From Epiperipatus broadwayi (Eukaryota; Onychophora; Udeonychophora; Euonychophora; Peripatidae), in the NCBI GenBank assembly GCA_028023455.1, contig JAQFVV010012447.1, positions 872,001 to 936,000 on the forward strand: a stretch of DNA of 64,000 nt, given 5' to 3'. The notes beneath the pieces were generated by a model. The model did no database searches and had not been told where the DNA came from. It saw only the letters and a list, made by a program, of their open reading frames with translations. Below, in pieces: positions 23,075 to 35,589 of this stretch. The number at the start of each line of letters is the position of its first letter. Within the stretch, counting starts at the first letter, position 1. The translations under genes were made by a program, and so were the position numbers.

Positions 23075-23690
23075 TCATTTTCCTTACAGTTTTGACTGTC
23101 CTGCAATCTTCATCAGAGCTATAACATTTAAACATATAGTCATATAACCATTATTTTATATACATATCTTTATACATATTTTATGCATTATTATTTCTAA
23201 TTACATATAATTATAACTAATTTTACCTTTACATCTTTTAATTTATACTTATTATTTATTTATTATTATTTTTAATTATTTTTTCCCATTCTGTTTTATT
23301 TTACCTGTAATTTATCTATCATTCTATTTTCATTCTTTTATATCATTATACATTTCTATTCCACTTTTTATTTCCATTATCTCAATCTCTTTTATTACTT
23401 TTTCTATTATTTCTTTATAATTCTTCTATATTCTTATTTTATCTTTATATACATATTTTCTTTTATTCATAATTTCTATTTTATTTTTATTCCATTCTCT
23501 ATTTTTAGTTTTTATTCTTATTTATTTTATCTCCTATATAACTTTCACTTTTTCTTCTTACAATTTCGACTATTTTTTTTTTTTAATTTTTAGCCTCTTT
23601 TTCATATATTCCTTTAATGTAGCTCCCTCTATTATCAATTTTTTTTATTTTTTATCTTATTTTTTAATTTTTAAAAAACCTGTTATTATT
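23075..23690 (-). mobile_element. Penelope-like element remnant, non-coding part
   Basis: The plus strand is almost purely pyrimidine plus A for about 600 bases, so the minus strand is purine-rich, like the sequence downstream of the GIY-YIG frame at 30 kb. At its minus-strand end sits a hammerhead core (23085-23120). Hammerheads beside purine-rich, Lys-biased sequence are typical of PLE terminal repeats. No reverse transcriptase frame survives. Confidence 0.4.
23085..23120 (-). ncRNA. Hammerhead ribozyme core, one change from consensus
   Basis: On the minus strand, canonical CTGATGA (23116-23110) is followed by A, then stem II GATTG / CAGTC with loop CAGGA (23108-23094), then AAAA in place of GAAA (23093-23090). 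The single change is what CpG deamination would give at C-GAAA. Stem I and stem III partners are not obvious, so it is probably inactive. Confidence 0.6.
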
Positions 23691-24361
23691 ATTTGAAATT
23701 GTAAGCTGGTTTACTTAATATTACAAAAATAATTAGTAATATAAAATTTGAGTCTCTCAAATATCAATGTTTAATTTATTTATTATATAAAGGTGTGAAG
23801 ATCAGATATAGCCATAATCTTTTGTCTGACAAATAGATTCATACTGATATGAGAAAGTGGACATTGTTTGAAAATTATTAAAAAATATACTTTAGGAATC
23901 TGACATTAATTATTGTAGTAATGTACAGACTTAATTCAAGATATTCATGTTGCTATATCTTAAGTAAATCAAACACTGATACTCAAAAATACTGAAATTG
24001 TATTAGCCATGATTTTTTGTAATATTAATAACATAAATTCTGTCAGAGCTCTTTATGAGATCATGGACTCAAAGGTAATACTTGAATCCATTAACAATTT
24101 CATCCTGAGACTGTGATTTTATTTTCGACAGATGAAATGATCTCTTAGTGCTTTGTTAAAGAAATCTCTGAAGTTATAGCTCAATGCTAGCTTTCTCAGA
24201 TTAGTTGTAAAACCTCTTTTTTTCTTCTCTTCTCCTTGAGTACAGAGATTGTAGTAATGATTACTGAATCCAATCCAAATAAGATTTCATTCTTGATAAG
24301 TTCATCAATTGAAAGTAAGTTGAGCCATAATATATATATTTAAATCACATTGCACCAAATA
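23691..24361. other. AT-rich, no gene seen
   Basis: No supportable feature. Confidence 0.5.
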
Positions 24362-25046
24362 ATCTTTAAATAAACTATTAATATATCAGCAATATGTAGT
24401 CAAAGCAACACTTAAATAATAACAGAGGCAAAACTCTCCATACAGTAGTGCCATCCAGTGAAATCCAGAGTCATCAATGGATGCAAGATGGTTTAGTACA
24501 TAAAATCATTATCTAGTCCCTATTCATTCAATATCCCTAGGCTAGTTTTTAGTTTGTGGCTTTCATTAGTGAGAAACCTTGAATTTGAGATCATTGCACC
24601 AAGATCTTAGGATCTAAAGCAACTCTCCAGAAGCCACCTTTTACTTTTTTAGCTAATTATAAAGCTATGAGTGCAAAATTAAAACACAACATTTTCAATC
24701 CAAGGGTTGCATTAGATCCTAGAATCTAGGTGCAGTGATCTCAGATCCAAGACTCCTCACTGATGAATGTTACAAGTAAAAAACTAGTCTGGGGATATTG
24801 GATGAATAGGCATTAGATATGGATTTTATGCACTAAATCTTCATGCATCCACTGATTATTTTGTCTTGCACTAGGTGGCACTACTGTATGCAGAGTTTTA
24901 CCTCTGTTTTAACAGCTTGTGTAAATGTAGGAAATAGTGATCACATGATGTTTTGTGGTTTAGATAATAAATGGGGTTTTATTAATTATCTGAGTATTGT
25001 TTTGGCAACAAACTTCTGATATATTATTGGTTTATTTAAGCATTGT
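24362..25046. repeat. Foldback element, family F1 copy 2, with outer arms
   Basis: The inner arms (about 24423-24545 and 24785-24907, ends GGCAAAACTCTCCATAC and GTATGCAGAGTTTTACC) match F1 copy 1. An outer inverted pair adds TTAAATAAACTATTAATATATCAGC (24366) against GATATATTATTGGTTTATTTAA (25017-25040). The full structure is therefore about 685 bases with nested inverted repeats. No coding capacity. Confidence 0.75.
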
Positions 25047-25729
25047 CTGGAATGATGTGAATTACATATGATAATCAATAAGCTGTTGCTGTTTATGATT
25101 TAATATATATAATAATTCAGGGAACTTTTCACTTCAGCATAAAATCCCAACAAAAGATCTATTATAGGATAATTAGAAAACTAGTTTAGTCTCAGGAATT
25201 GTCAATTAGTAGCAATTGATAATTTTTTGGTAACATCAAAGGTTAAAAGTTATTTCTATTTGCATGGACAATATGTCCTCATTTTTATTCTTTATTATAA
25301 TAGCAATCCATAGAAATAGTTTACATCCAGTTTTTATACAGATAGCAGACTTAACAAATGATATTAATTAAAGCATATATGTAATAGTATTTAAATATTA
25401 AGAAATCTTCATTCAAAACAGCATCTAAAGTTTACTTTGTGAAGTTAAATTATTAGTCACAATGAATAAAACTTTTTTAACATTTGAGTATAATTGATCA
25501 TTCACCCCAATTGATATCATTTGTCAGACCTGCTTTTCTTATAAAACTAAAGCATGTGTAAATATATGTTTTGGGTTGACAAGGAAAACCTAGTACTTGA
25601 AAAGTTATTATTCCAGTGATTAAATATTGTTACTGCTACATTATTTAGTATACATATATGAAATAGCAAAAGGTAAATTTATTAAGTTAACAAAGCAGCC
25701 ATTCACTGGAATACTTTGGCATATTATGA
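25047..25729. other. AT-rich, no gene seen
   Basis: No supportable feature. Confidence 0.5.
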
Positions 25730-26108
25730 TTATAATAACGTGAAAGCTAAACACCTTCAAACAGATACACTTTAAAAATGCTTATGTGACAGCCAATCAG
25801 ATGGAATAATGGCATCACATGGGACTCTAAATTCTAAAACACAAGCCAGAACTATTAGAAAAAGATGGGACCCATCACATCTTTTTGTAATAGTTCTGGC
25901 TTGTGTTTTCACATCTTTTTCTAATAGTTCTGGCTTGTGTTTTAGAATTTAGAGTCCCATGTGATGCCACATCTTTTTCTAATAGTTCTGGCTTGTGTTT
26001 TAGAATTTAGAGTCCCATGTGATGCCATTATTCCATCTGATTGGCTGTCACGTAAGCATTTTTTAAAGCGTATCTGTTTGAAGGTGTTTAGCTTTCATGT
26101 TATTATAA
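25730..26108. repeat. Foldback element with nested copies of the right arm
   Basis: The left arm 25730-25866 and right arm 25970-26108 are near-perfect inverted copies of about 138 bases. Between them are two shorter copies of the start of the right arm, 25877-25910 (about 34 bases) and 25911-25969 (about 59 bases), both in the right-arm orientation. Each copy begins CATCTTTTTSTAATAGTTC and runs further than the last. A diverged single arm of this family is at 43.6-43.7 kb. Confidence 0.85.
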
Positions 26109-26705
26109 TATTATCTGTTTACGCTTAAATTTAATATATTTGCATATTATGATTCTAAATTATTTTTCATTCTTGTTAAAATAGTATGCAAACTGAAATT
26201 ATTTCAACTAGAAGTTGTCTCCTGCACACTTTAGCTCATTAATAATCAGATTCAAGAGCTAAAGATACTAGGATAAAAACTCAATTATCTCATGATCTGC
26301 TGATTAACAAACGGTTCCCTTATGAATTATTTATAGCCAAAACTTCTAAAAAGCTGCTGTTAAATTACAAATTTTACTCGTTAAATATTGATAATCCTTT
26401 ATCACTTTATCAAACGATAGTGTTTAGATTTTATAAAAATGCATATGTATTTTTAACAATTTATTTATAATAGAATTTATTAGTATTTGCAATATATATA
26501 TTAAAATTATTAATTTTTAGTAAAAACAAACAAAAACAATAGCAACTTCAATCTGATAGCTTTATTTTATTTTTTAAATCGTAAACAAAAAAATTTTAAA
26601 TAAACAAACAATTCTAATTATTCAAAGCAGTTAATAGATTAACGAAGTTATAAATGGACTTTTAAAAAAAAGTCTACTAACATAAAAACCGTATATATAT
26701 TTTTC
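26109..26705. other. AT-rich, no gene seen
   Basis: No supportable feature. Confidence 0.5.
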
Positions 26706-26800
26706 ATATGTCATAGCATCAGCCGGGACGCGAACCCACAACCGTCTGCAACCAACTACTTGCTTGCAAGGCGGCTGCGATGAAACACTAACAAACGTCG
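26706..26800 (-). repeat. tRNA-derived SINE / retropseudogene, copy 2
   Basis: Minus strand: GCCGCCTTGCAAGCAAGTAGTTGG, then a good B box, GGGTTCGCGTCCCGG, then CTGATGCTATGACATATGAAAAA. The core and the CTATGACATATG end match the copies at 15.4 and 39.3 kb. The A box has decayed (GTTAGTGTTTCATCGC). Confidence 0.68.
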
Positions 26801-28769
26801 TTTCTGTTCTAAATAGTCAGTGTTAGCATTTCCATTCAAAAGGAAATTACTTTTATGGGAAATCTTTTTATTACTTCTGCTTCGAAGTTAAGGAATGTAT
26901 ATATATGCAATATATTTAACTCATGGCTAATCACATTTATACATTTAAAAAATAGGTTATAGATACTAGAAAAATGTAAATGGTATCTAAAATATTTTGC
27001 GACCGAATTAGCTTTTTTAATTAATTAGTTCAGTCGAAATGCATCTCGAATGTCATTGACATTTTTTTTCATGGTCGGCAAATGTACTTTTAAAACTCGA
27101 GATTGATAAGTTGTGTTTCAAAAAATATTTAAAATCTTGCGTATATACGTGAAGAAGGTTAAAATTCTTGAATAAGAAAAAAAAGATTGTTCATATATAA
27201 TTAATAAAAATGTCCGTACATAGTTTAGCGCAGTAGTGGAGTCCAGAACCTAAGATCTTTGCATTTTAGTTCAGTCTGCCACCAGATTTAAAGTCCATGG
27301 ACCGCGGTTTAGTCGGTTACTTCCGGTTCTCGAATTTATAAACTTCTAAGTAATAAAACCGTTCGATTATTTTTTTAGACATGATTTTTATATCTGGGAT
27401 TAAAGATATGTGATAATTTCTGGTATAAAAAAGAAAGATAGTTATCATTTATTCATTCATCAAAAGATAATAGTTTTTACAACACTTCTATAATAAATTG
27501 ATATAGAATGTAAATATACATTATAGTTAAAAAAAATCAGGGTGATGTGTGTCTGCCTATATGAACCAATAAATGATGAAAAGACTAACTCAACCAATAG
27601 GCAGAAATATATATTCTTACTTATTTGCAAAGACCAATAGTTATTTATCATGATAATATTTCTCTAGATTAATAAAAATTTTAAAACTAATTATCACTCA
27701 GCCTCATAAAATATTCAATTTTATTTGAATAAGAGAAATAACCTTAAATCGATTACAAAACATTAACTGGAAAGAGTATCTACGAAAATGTCCTGGTGAT
27801 TGCAAGTAGATCTCTTTGTGTCTTATGTTTGAGCATCATGCAAGCACTTAAAATTGATACACACAAATATATACAAACACATTTTCTTATTGATCGTCAA
27901 TTGATATCCCATTAAAAAATAATTGAATTGTTTGTTATTCACCAGCTCATAAGAAATTGAAGCACTAGAAGTGGCAGAGTTAGAACCCTGGAACACCAAA
28001 GTCTGCCTCTCTACTGTTTAAATAAGACACCCAAGGCTATGTTTCATTAAACTAGAATAGGTAGTAAAATATAAGATGGAACACTGACTCTAAGGCAGTG
28101 TTAATAATTGTTATAAACTCAAACTAACTTCTCAAAAACTTACTCTGAAATAATAGGCTTGCTCTTATTACAAGATTATCAAAATGCATTCAACTCACAA
28201 TAAGACTGACCAATGGAATAATGGTAAAAGGAAATAAAAAGGCAATGTCATAAACAGGTCAATTGGAGAACCAGGCCAGTGACTTCATTTGCTTCCAGTG
28301 AGATCAAGATTTCACTAGTAAAGAAGACAAAACCAGACAACTGTCAGATATTGAATGATAGTACGTCCATTATGTACAATATTGTAGGCTACAGTAAGCC
28401 AATCTCAAGCCTAAAGGTAGACATTTTTAGCAATAGCTATCACTATATCAACACACAAGGTAAGATTTCTAGATGAAAGTAATAGGGTATCAATAGAGAA
28501 GTAACTGCACTCATTCGCAAACATTAACAGTACTGCTAATAGCTAAACTTGCATAATTTTCCAATCATAATTTGTATAATTCGCCAATCATAACAGATGC
28601 AAAGTAATGCCTGTAAATATTGTATATATATATATTTATATTATAATTATGTATAACTAATATATTTATATTTATTTTCTAGAAGTGTGTATTATTCTGA
28701 AAGGGATCAGCAATATTACTCCTGGCCATACTAAAATAAATACATAATAATAATTTAAATTACCTTTTG

Positions 28770-28798
<29 letters not shown>
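26801..28798. other. AT-rich, no gene seen
   Basis: No supportable gene. Open frames 27460-27651 (-) and 28279-28476 (+) have no recognisable features. (TA)n runs occur near 28622-28635 and 28774-28802. Confidence 0.5.
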
Positions 28799-28803
<5 letters not shown>

Positions 28804-29259
28804 ACTGAATATTTGTAAATACAGTAACTTAATAATTAAAAAATATTTTATCCACTTAGGAAAAAAGAACTAAAGAACACTTGCTATTATTAAAACATGT
28901 TCAGAAATTAAAAGAAAAAGAAAATTGCATAGTAGATAATAATATTTCAGCATCTGTTTTTTTACGACCATAATAAATCATGTATTTATGGTTTTGACTT
29001 CAATTTTAACAGTGCAAAAATATTGCAAATTGAAAAAAATAACAACAAAAGAAAAATTAAAGAAGCTATGCTAATAAACAAATATAAATATGAATTGATT
29101 AACAGGCAAGCAGCAAACGTTAAGATCACGGAATTGTGGGAAAGTTAGCATTTCAAAGCTTTAGTTGAAATAGATTACTGGGATAATTGAAAGTGCTCCT
29201 AAGTGGATAAAATATTTTTTAATTATTAAGTTACTGTATTTACAAATATTCAGTTATAT
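28799..29259. mobile_element. MITE with perfect 60-bp terminal inverted repeats
   Basis: The left terminus 28801-28860 (starting ATAACTGAATATTTG, ending CCACTTAGG) is exactly inverted at 29198-29257. I checked the arms base by base and see no mismatch. The element is flanked by TA-rich sequence, consistent with a TA target duplication as made by Tc1/mariner-type transposases. The ~340-bp interior encodes nothing recognisable. Perfect arms suggest a young insertion or selection/gene conversion of the ends. Confidence 0.85.
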
Positions 29260-29341
29260 AATTACATATATTGTTTTTAAAAATACAGACATCGAATCAT
29301 AATATTATTACATATATATATATGAAGATTTTCATGGTTTG

Positions 29342-29520
29342 CATATATAAATACATATTTTGCAGGTTCATCCATGTTAACAAATTTAAATATTAAAACA
29401 CTGATGTTTCGACTTGATCAACCAGTGAGATGACTTGTATGTGATCAAGTCGAAATGTCGGTGTATTAATATTTAAATTTTTTAACATGGATGAACCTGC
29501 AAAATATGTCTTATATATAT
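29342..29520. repeat. Foldback of two inverted PLE-type termini
   Basis: Arms 29342-29420 and 29441-29520 are inverted copies with a few mismatches around a 20-base loop. Each arm carries CGACTTGATCA or its complement next to TTTCG, and ATGTTAACAAATTTAAATATT. On the plus strand the loop and right arm read GATGACTTG, TATGTGAT, CAAGTC, GAAA. This has stem II and GAAA of a hammerhead with a decayed CUGAUGA (GTGAGAT), a signature common at PLE ends. Head-to-head PLE termini would explain the palindrome. Confidence 0.55.
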
Positions 29521-29925
29521 ATATATCTTTATAATAAAAAAATATAATAAATGATAATAATGCCAAAAGGGTTAAATAATAGTAATAATTTTCTTCTTTG
29601 ATAAGCTTGTTTTTTTTATTTTCTAAGTAATTGTAATATCCACATTGTGCCACTACATTTTGGCACTGTGCACACTTTTCCAAAGATTACAAAAATATGA
29701 GGGAGCCACTAGGCATATAGCCTAGCACCAGAATGTGAAGAATGTTCAGCAATCATAGTGATTATTTATTTATGTATGGCAATCATCAAATAGATTTTAA
29801 GAAATAATCATCTTTGGACTTTATTTGTACCGAATGGATACTAAATTACCAATATTTATCAAATATAGATTCACCAACCAATTTCTTTAAAAAAACTTGT
29901 TCTTTATTTAACTATATAAAATTTA
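29521..29925. other. AT-rich, no gene seen
   Basis: Open frames 29393-29683 (-) and 29814-30008 (+) lie across foldback and PLE-terminus sequence and are not supported as genes. Confidence 0.5.
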
Positions 29926-29929
29926 CATT

Positions 29930-29980
29930 CAATAAGCAACGTTTCGACTATTTCTATCCTTATAGTCTTTTTCAAGCCAC
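29930..29980 (-). ncRNA. Degenerate hammerhead at the PLE 3' end
   Basis: Minus strand: CTTGAAAAA (for CUGAUGA), stem II GACTAT / ATAGTC around AAGGATAGAA, then CGAAACGTTGC. The CGAAACG box after a stem is the usual PLE terminal signature, and it lies about 290 bases downstream of the GIY-YIG frame on the same strand. The catalytic CUGAUGA is lost, so it is inactive. Confidence 0.5.
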
Positions 29981-30271
29981 TAAGAAAAAATACAAACAAT
30001 ATTATTAATAAATAATAAATAAATAAATACACAAATAACAAAAATTAAAATTAAAAATACAAATATAAAATAAAAATAAAATAGAATAAAAAATAAAATA
30101 GAATAAAAAATAAAATAAAAATATATATAAAAATATAAAATATTACATTCCCCAAGAATTAAAAAGCCCAACAAAAAAATCTCAAAAAAATAAAAACCCT
30201 TTTTATTTATAACTAACAATTAAATTATTTAAATAGATAAAATTCCTCCATCTAGTCATGTAATTCTTATC

Positions 30272-30814
30272 TTAATCTATCAGTTTTCTATTCATATATG
30301 GTTTAAATTCTTTAATGTAGAAATTTTCCTTTAAAAACCTTTCTTTATAATTATTTACAGTTTTCAAAAGTTCAATTTTGTAATCAGTATGACCAAATTT
30401 ACACCTATGAAAATAAATTGCAGATTTTCTATCAGATAAATGTTGTTTTAACCTTGTTTCTAATTTATTCTTAGTATTTCCAATATAAGAAATACTTTTA
30501 CCCCCCTTCCAACAATCTAAACATTTAATAATATATACTCCTTTCATTGCCTCAAGCATGTTAAACTTATCATAATAATTAATCATCTTTTTTAAATCTT
30601 TTTTTTTCTTATATACAGGAAACAATTTAATATTAAATTTTTTATTTATTTTTTTACAAATATTTTTAATTCTAATAAAAACATTTTGTGATACTTTAAA
30701 ACCTATGTATACCTTATCTAATTTTTTATCCTTATTTTTAATTTTATTTTCTCCTTCAATTTTTCTTTTAATTAAATTTAAATTATATCTCGAAAAAAAT
30801 TTTAAACTAATAAA
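30272..30814 (-). pseudogene. Penelope-like element: GIY-YIG endonuclease domain
   Basis: An open frame of about 181 codons on the minus strand (30814 to stop at 30272), opened by a stop rather than a convincing ATG. The first ~90 residues are Lys-rich linker (KVYIGFKVSQ, KKINKKFNIKLFPVY). They are followed by a GIY-YIG nuclease domain: GVY, then YIGNT 18 residues later, Arg in LETRLKQHL nine residues after YIG, and a terminal RFLKENFYIKEFKPYMN with the catalytic Glu and Asn. A CxxC pair (CLDC) between GVY and YIG is characteristic of the PLE version. In PLEs this domain follows the reverse transcriptase. The RT is not readable upstream, at 30.8-32 kb, so the copy is 5'-truncated or decayed. 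The closing residues MNRKLID look intact. Confidence 0.85.
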
Positions 30815-33800
30815 CTAAATTAAAACAAAGTTACTCAAATATGGCTTTATAGCTTTTATTATATTCTCTTTTATTTAAAATACTTATCGAATCCTCTTTT
30901 GAAAGCATTCAAGACTGACTCGATCCGTTTTATGACAAAATACTAGCTTAATTTTAATCCATTCATTTTCAATTTAATACTATTCATTATTAATGTTTTA
31001 TAGCTTTACTGAGGTAACACACAATGCACAACTTCTTTGAATATAGAACCCTGGTTTATTCAGAGAACCTGTCTAAATAGGCGTGTCTTAGTTGACTTAC
31101 AGTTAATAATGGGCCTTTATTAAACACCGATTTAAACTCTCAATCCTCCATATTACATAATTAAATTCTAAGCTTAAATGATGATGTAAATGTCCGTTGT
31201 TTGCTTACAGCCATCAGGGTATCCTTTCTCCATAAACTAGGTTCCAACATAAGGTTTCTGTGCTAGCTTATCATCGGAACATTTAACTGAACTAAAACCC
31301 CCTAATCTCTCCATTTTCCTTTAAAGATCGAATAGTTAACATTTTTCAGAGAAATCTAATCTGATTCATACATTGAATTATAACAAAATACATAAAAAAA
31401 CAAATTTAAATAATCTATCAGCATACCACCCCCATTTTAATTACATTAAAATAACATAATAAAATCTTTATTTATAATCCCATTGTTGAAACGTTTAACA
31501 CAATTAATGGAGTCTACATTTCTATTATGCAAGTTGAAATAAAAGTTCACTAAGTAACAGTTCATAGTTACCCTGATTGATTAGTGATTCATCTTTCTCC
31601 AGGTGATCAACATTCTTATATGCTGGTGAGAATCTTATGTGTTGTCCATTGGCTTTTCTTGAAATCCTTGGCTAGCTGATTAAACTCCCTCCTGTCCATG
31701 ATTGATGATCAGTGTGACAGGAAGACAAAGGGGAAGTTTTTTAGATGTTCTCTATCCAGAGAACATTTTCTTGGTGGTGGTTAATAATGTTTTCTAGCAA
31801 CAGTTCTGGATTTGTAACATTTTTTTTAGAAAAATGGTCCCAACCGCCATAACAAAAGAAAATTCTGCAATTACACTTCCAAATTTTGTCCTTTTTTGGC
31901 CATTTACTTTTTTTTTTTTAATCAGTGAAAACATTTTTGTTTAATTAGCATAATAGATAGAAGCTAGTTATAAATCTAATTACAAATATTTTTAGTATCT
32001 GGAGTTTCAACAATAGAGTTAATTGCGCAAACTAATTTTTATCTTGATTTTTCAGGTAGAGAATTAATTAAAATGAAGAAATTCTGATTTTTGATAAAAA
32101 AACTTTTAAGACATTTAAAAGATTAAAATAATGTCATATATTTTTAATAAAACTACTTTAAACCAAACTCAAAATTAAATAAATATATATTTACCGATGA
32201 AGTGGCAGAAAATTCCACTTCAACATAAATGTTCTGGCCATTAATACAGAAAAGGCTGTCTATCTTATTAAATTTAGCTTTTATTAATTCTTATCAGGAT
32301 ATATAACACATAACCATAGCTTATGATATGTTATATAGCAAAAGCATGATAAGCAGTAATATAAATTTAATAGACTACTATGGATGTCCAGAAAATTTAT
32401 GTGAATATTATTCTTTTATTCTAAACAGATCTTGGGGTCCTAAATGATTATACTTTATTCTTTATTATATTACCAATAGTTATTTTTTTATGTAAAGCAA
32501 GAAGTAAAAAAAAAGGTAATTTGAAATTATGCACCTGCAGCTATATACAAATTGAAAATAAGTGTATTCATTTTCTTCAATGTATGATATTAAATCATGT
32601 GTTTAAGGATTGCAATAAACATTATATTAAAGAAAAATATGTAATACCACACATTCCTCTAATATACATACTTGAATTTACTCATTATATGTGCAGAATA
32701 TATAAAAGTATCAGTAGATTCGATTCATATCATTTACGATAATCCCAAAATAATAACTATCTTTGTTATCTTTATTGTCAAAATGTAACAATGATGTTAT
32801 GACAAACTGGTTTACTTCACTAAATGATAAATAATAATGGATCAATAATATATCTAAAATATTCATTTAGATTCTTTAATGTTTGCATCTCTAAAATTGC
32901 CATAGTGATAAAAAATATATCCCAGGAGGCTCTTATGGCAGAGAGAACTAATTTACATTTGCTTCTGGCAGAGGGAGCTAATTAACATTTGCTTCGCGGA
33001 GAGTTCACCCGATCTTTTTATTGGGTTGTTTATAAAATTCTGATACTAATAACTTAAAAGAAAATAACCTATGTTTGTACTGGAACATGACCATGTATAT
33101 ATTCCTCTAATATTTATAACTATTAAGTTTTTTTTTTCCATTTTTTACAGGATATGCAACAATAATAAACAAGTACATACATAATATTTGCTTCTCAAAA
33201 TATTTTTGTTACTACTACGTTTTAAATAGAAAAAAATACTTCGTTCATTCATTATAAAATATATAATCACATAATTATTAGAGTGCAACAAATAACTTTC
33301 ATAAGTTCTACCAATAATAATATATTTTTCAAACATATATTAAATAAAAATATTTGCTCACTGTCTCTTAAATATGTGTGCCATTACATGTGAATATTAT
33401 TATAATATTAATATAATATTAATCAATCTATCAAATCTATTTTTTATTATTGTCGCATGGATAAACATAATTTATAAATCTTTTGATTTATATTTGATCG
33501 CTATAAAATGTAGTTTTAATTATATTATAATCATTTTAGTAAAAAAAAAATAATAATAAATATGGTCAGGTTTGACAGAAATAAGCATTTTAGCTTATAA
33601 ATGAGTTGCATTAATGTTGTTTATTGTAGGAATAAAAGGGTTAAAACATTTTTTTGAAATTTTTATGGATAGCGTTAATAAAAAAAAAGTGCATTTGTTT
33701 ATTTTTTTAAATTGTCAATTTGTAGATTGATTAAAAAAATAGTAATTTGTTGGTGGATTATGACTGTTACAAATTAAGGTAACACTGCACTAGGTAAATA

Positions 33801-34230
33801 ATAACACTATTGAAGGTTTGTAGAAAGTAAGAATATTTCAGGAATAAGATTTATATAGGTGCAAATAATTTTGAGTTTTTATGATAAGGGTTAGAATTTA
33901 TAAAGTGGAATTAAAATAGGTACAAAATCTTATTGCTACACATTCACAAATGTGATACTGAGCATAAAATATTGTTTAGTAATGCAAGGGTTATCTTTCA
34001 GAAATATAATGAAATTAAAAGAAACATCAAAGAATCTTTTTTGGTATTAATAATCAATTTGATGCTGAGGTATCAATTTTGTATGTACATTTTTTAACTG
34101 TTACGGATGATTGGTAGTTCCTTTGAATTTTAAGTAGTTATATATGTATGTTTTGTTTTGTAGTTTCACTTGAGAAGGTTTATTTGTCTAATAGGCAAAA
34201 CTACAACCATGAGATAAAAAAAAAAGTTTG
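30815..34230. other. AT-rich; no RT found upstream of the GIY-YIG frame
   Basis: Searched on the minus strand for the missing PLE reverse transcriptase without success. About 31010-31830 is less AT-rich and more complex than its surroundings, begins and ends near GGTAACA / TGTAACA, and could be a solo LTR or another repeat, but I cannot fix borders. Two similar ~32-base units (GGCAGAGRGARCTAATT) lie in tandem near 32938-33000. The open frames 32521-32742 (+) and 33145-33336 (-) are not supported. Confidence 0.45.
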
Positions 34231-34247
34231 TAAATTTTGATTTTGGT

Positions 34248-35470
<1,223 letters not shown>

Positions 35471-35589
35471 CCTGCATATATGTAAATTAACTGGAAGTGA
35501 AATACACTTTTGAGAGCTGTGATTAAACAACCCTACATATCAATAAATGTAAAGAATATTGATGTGTAGTACTGTTTATTTGTACTCTC

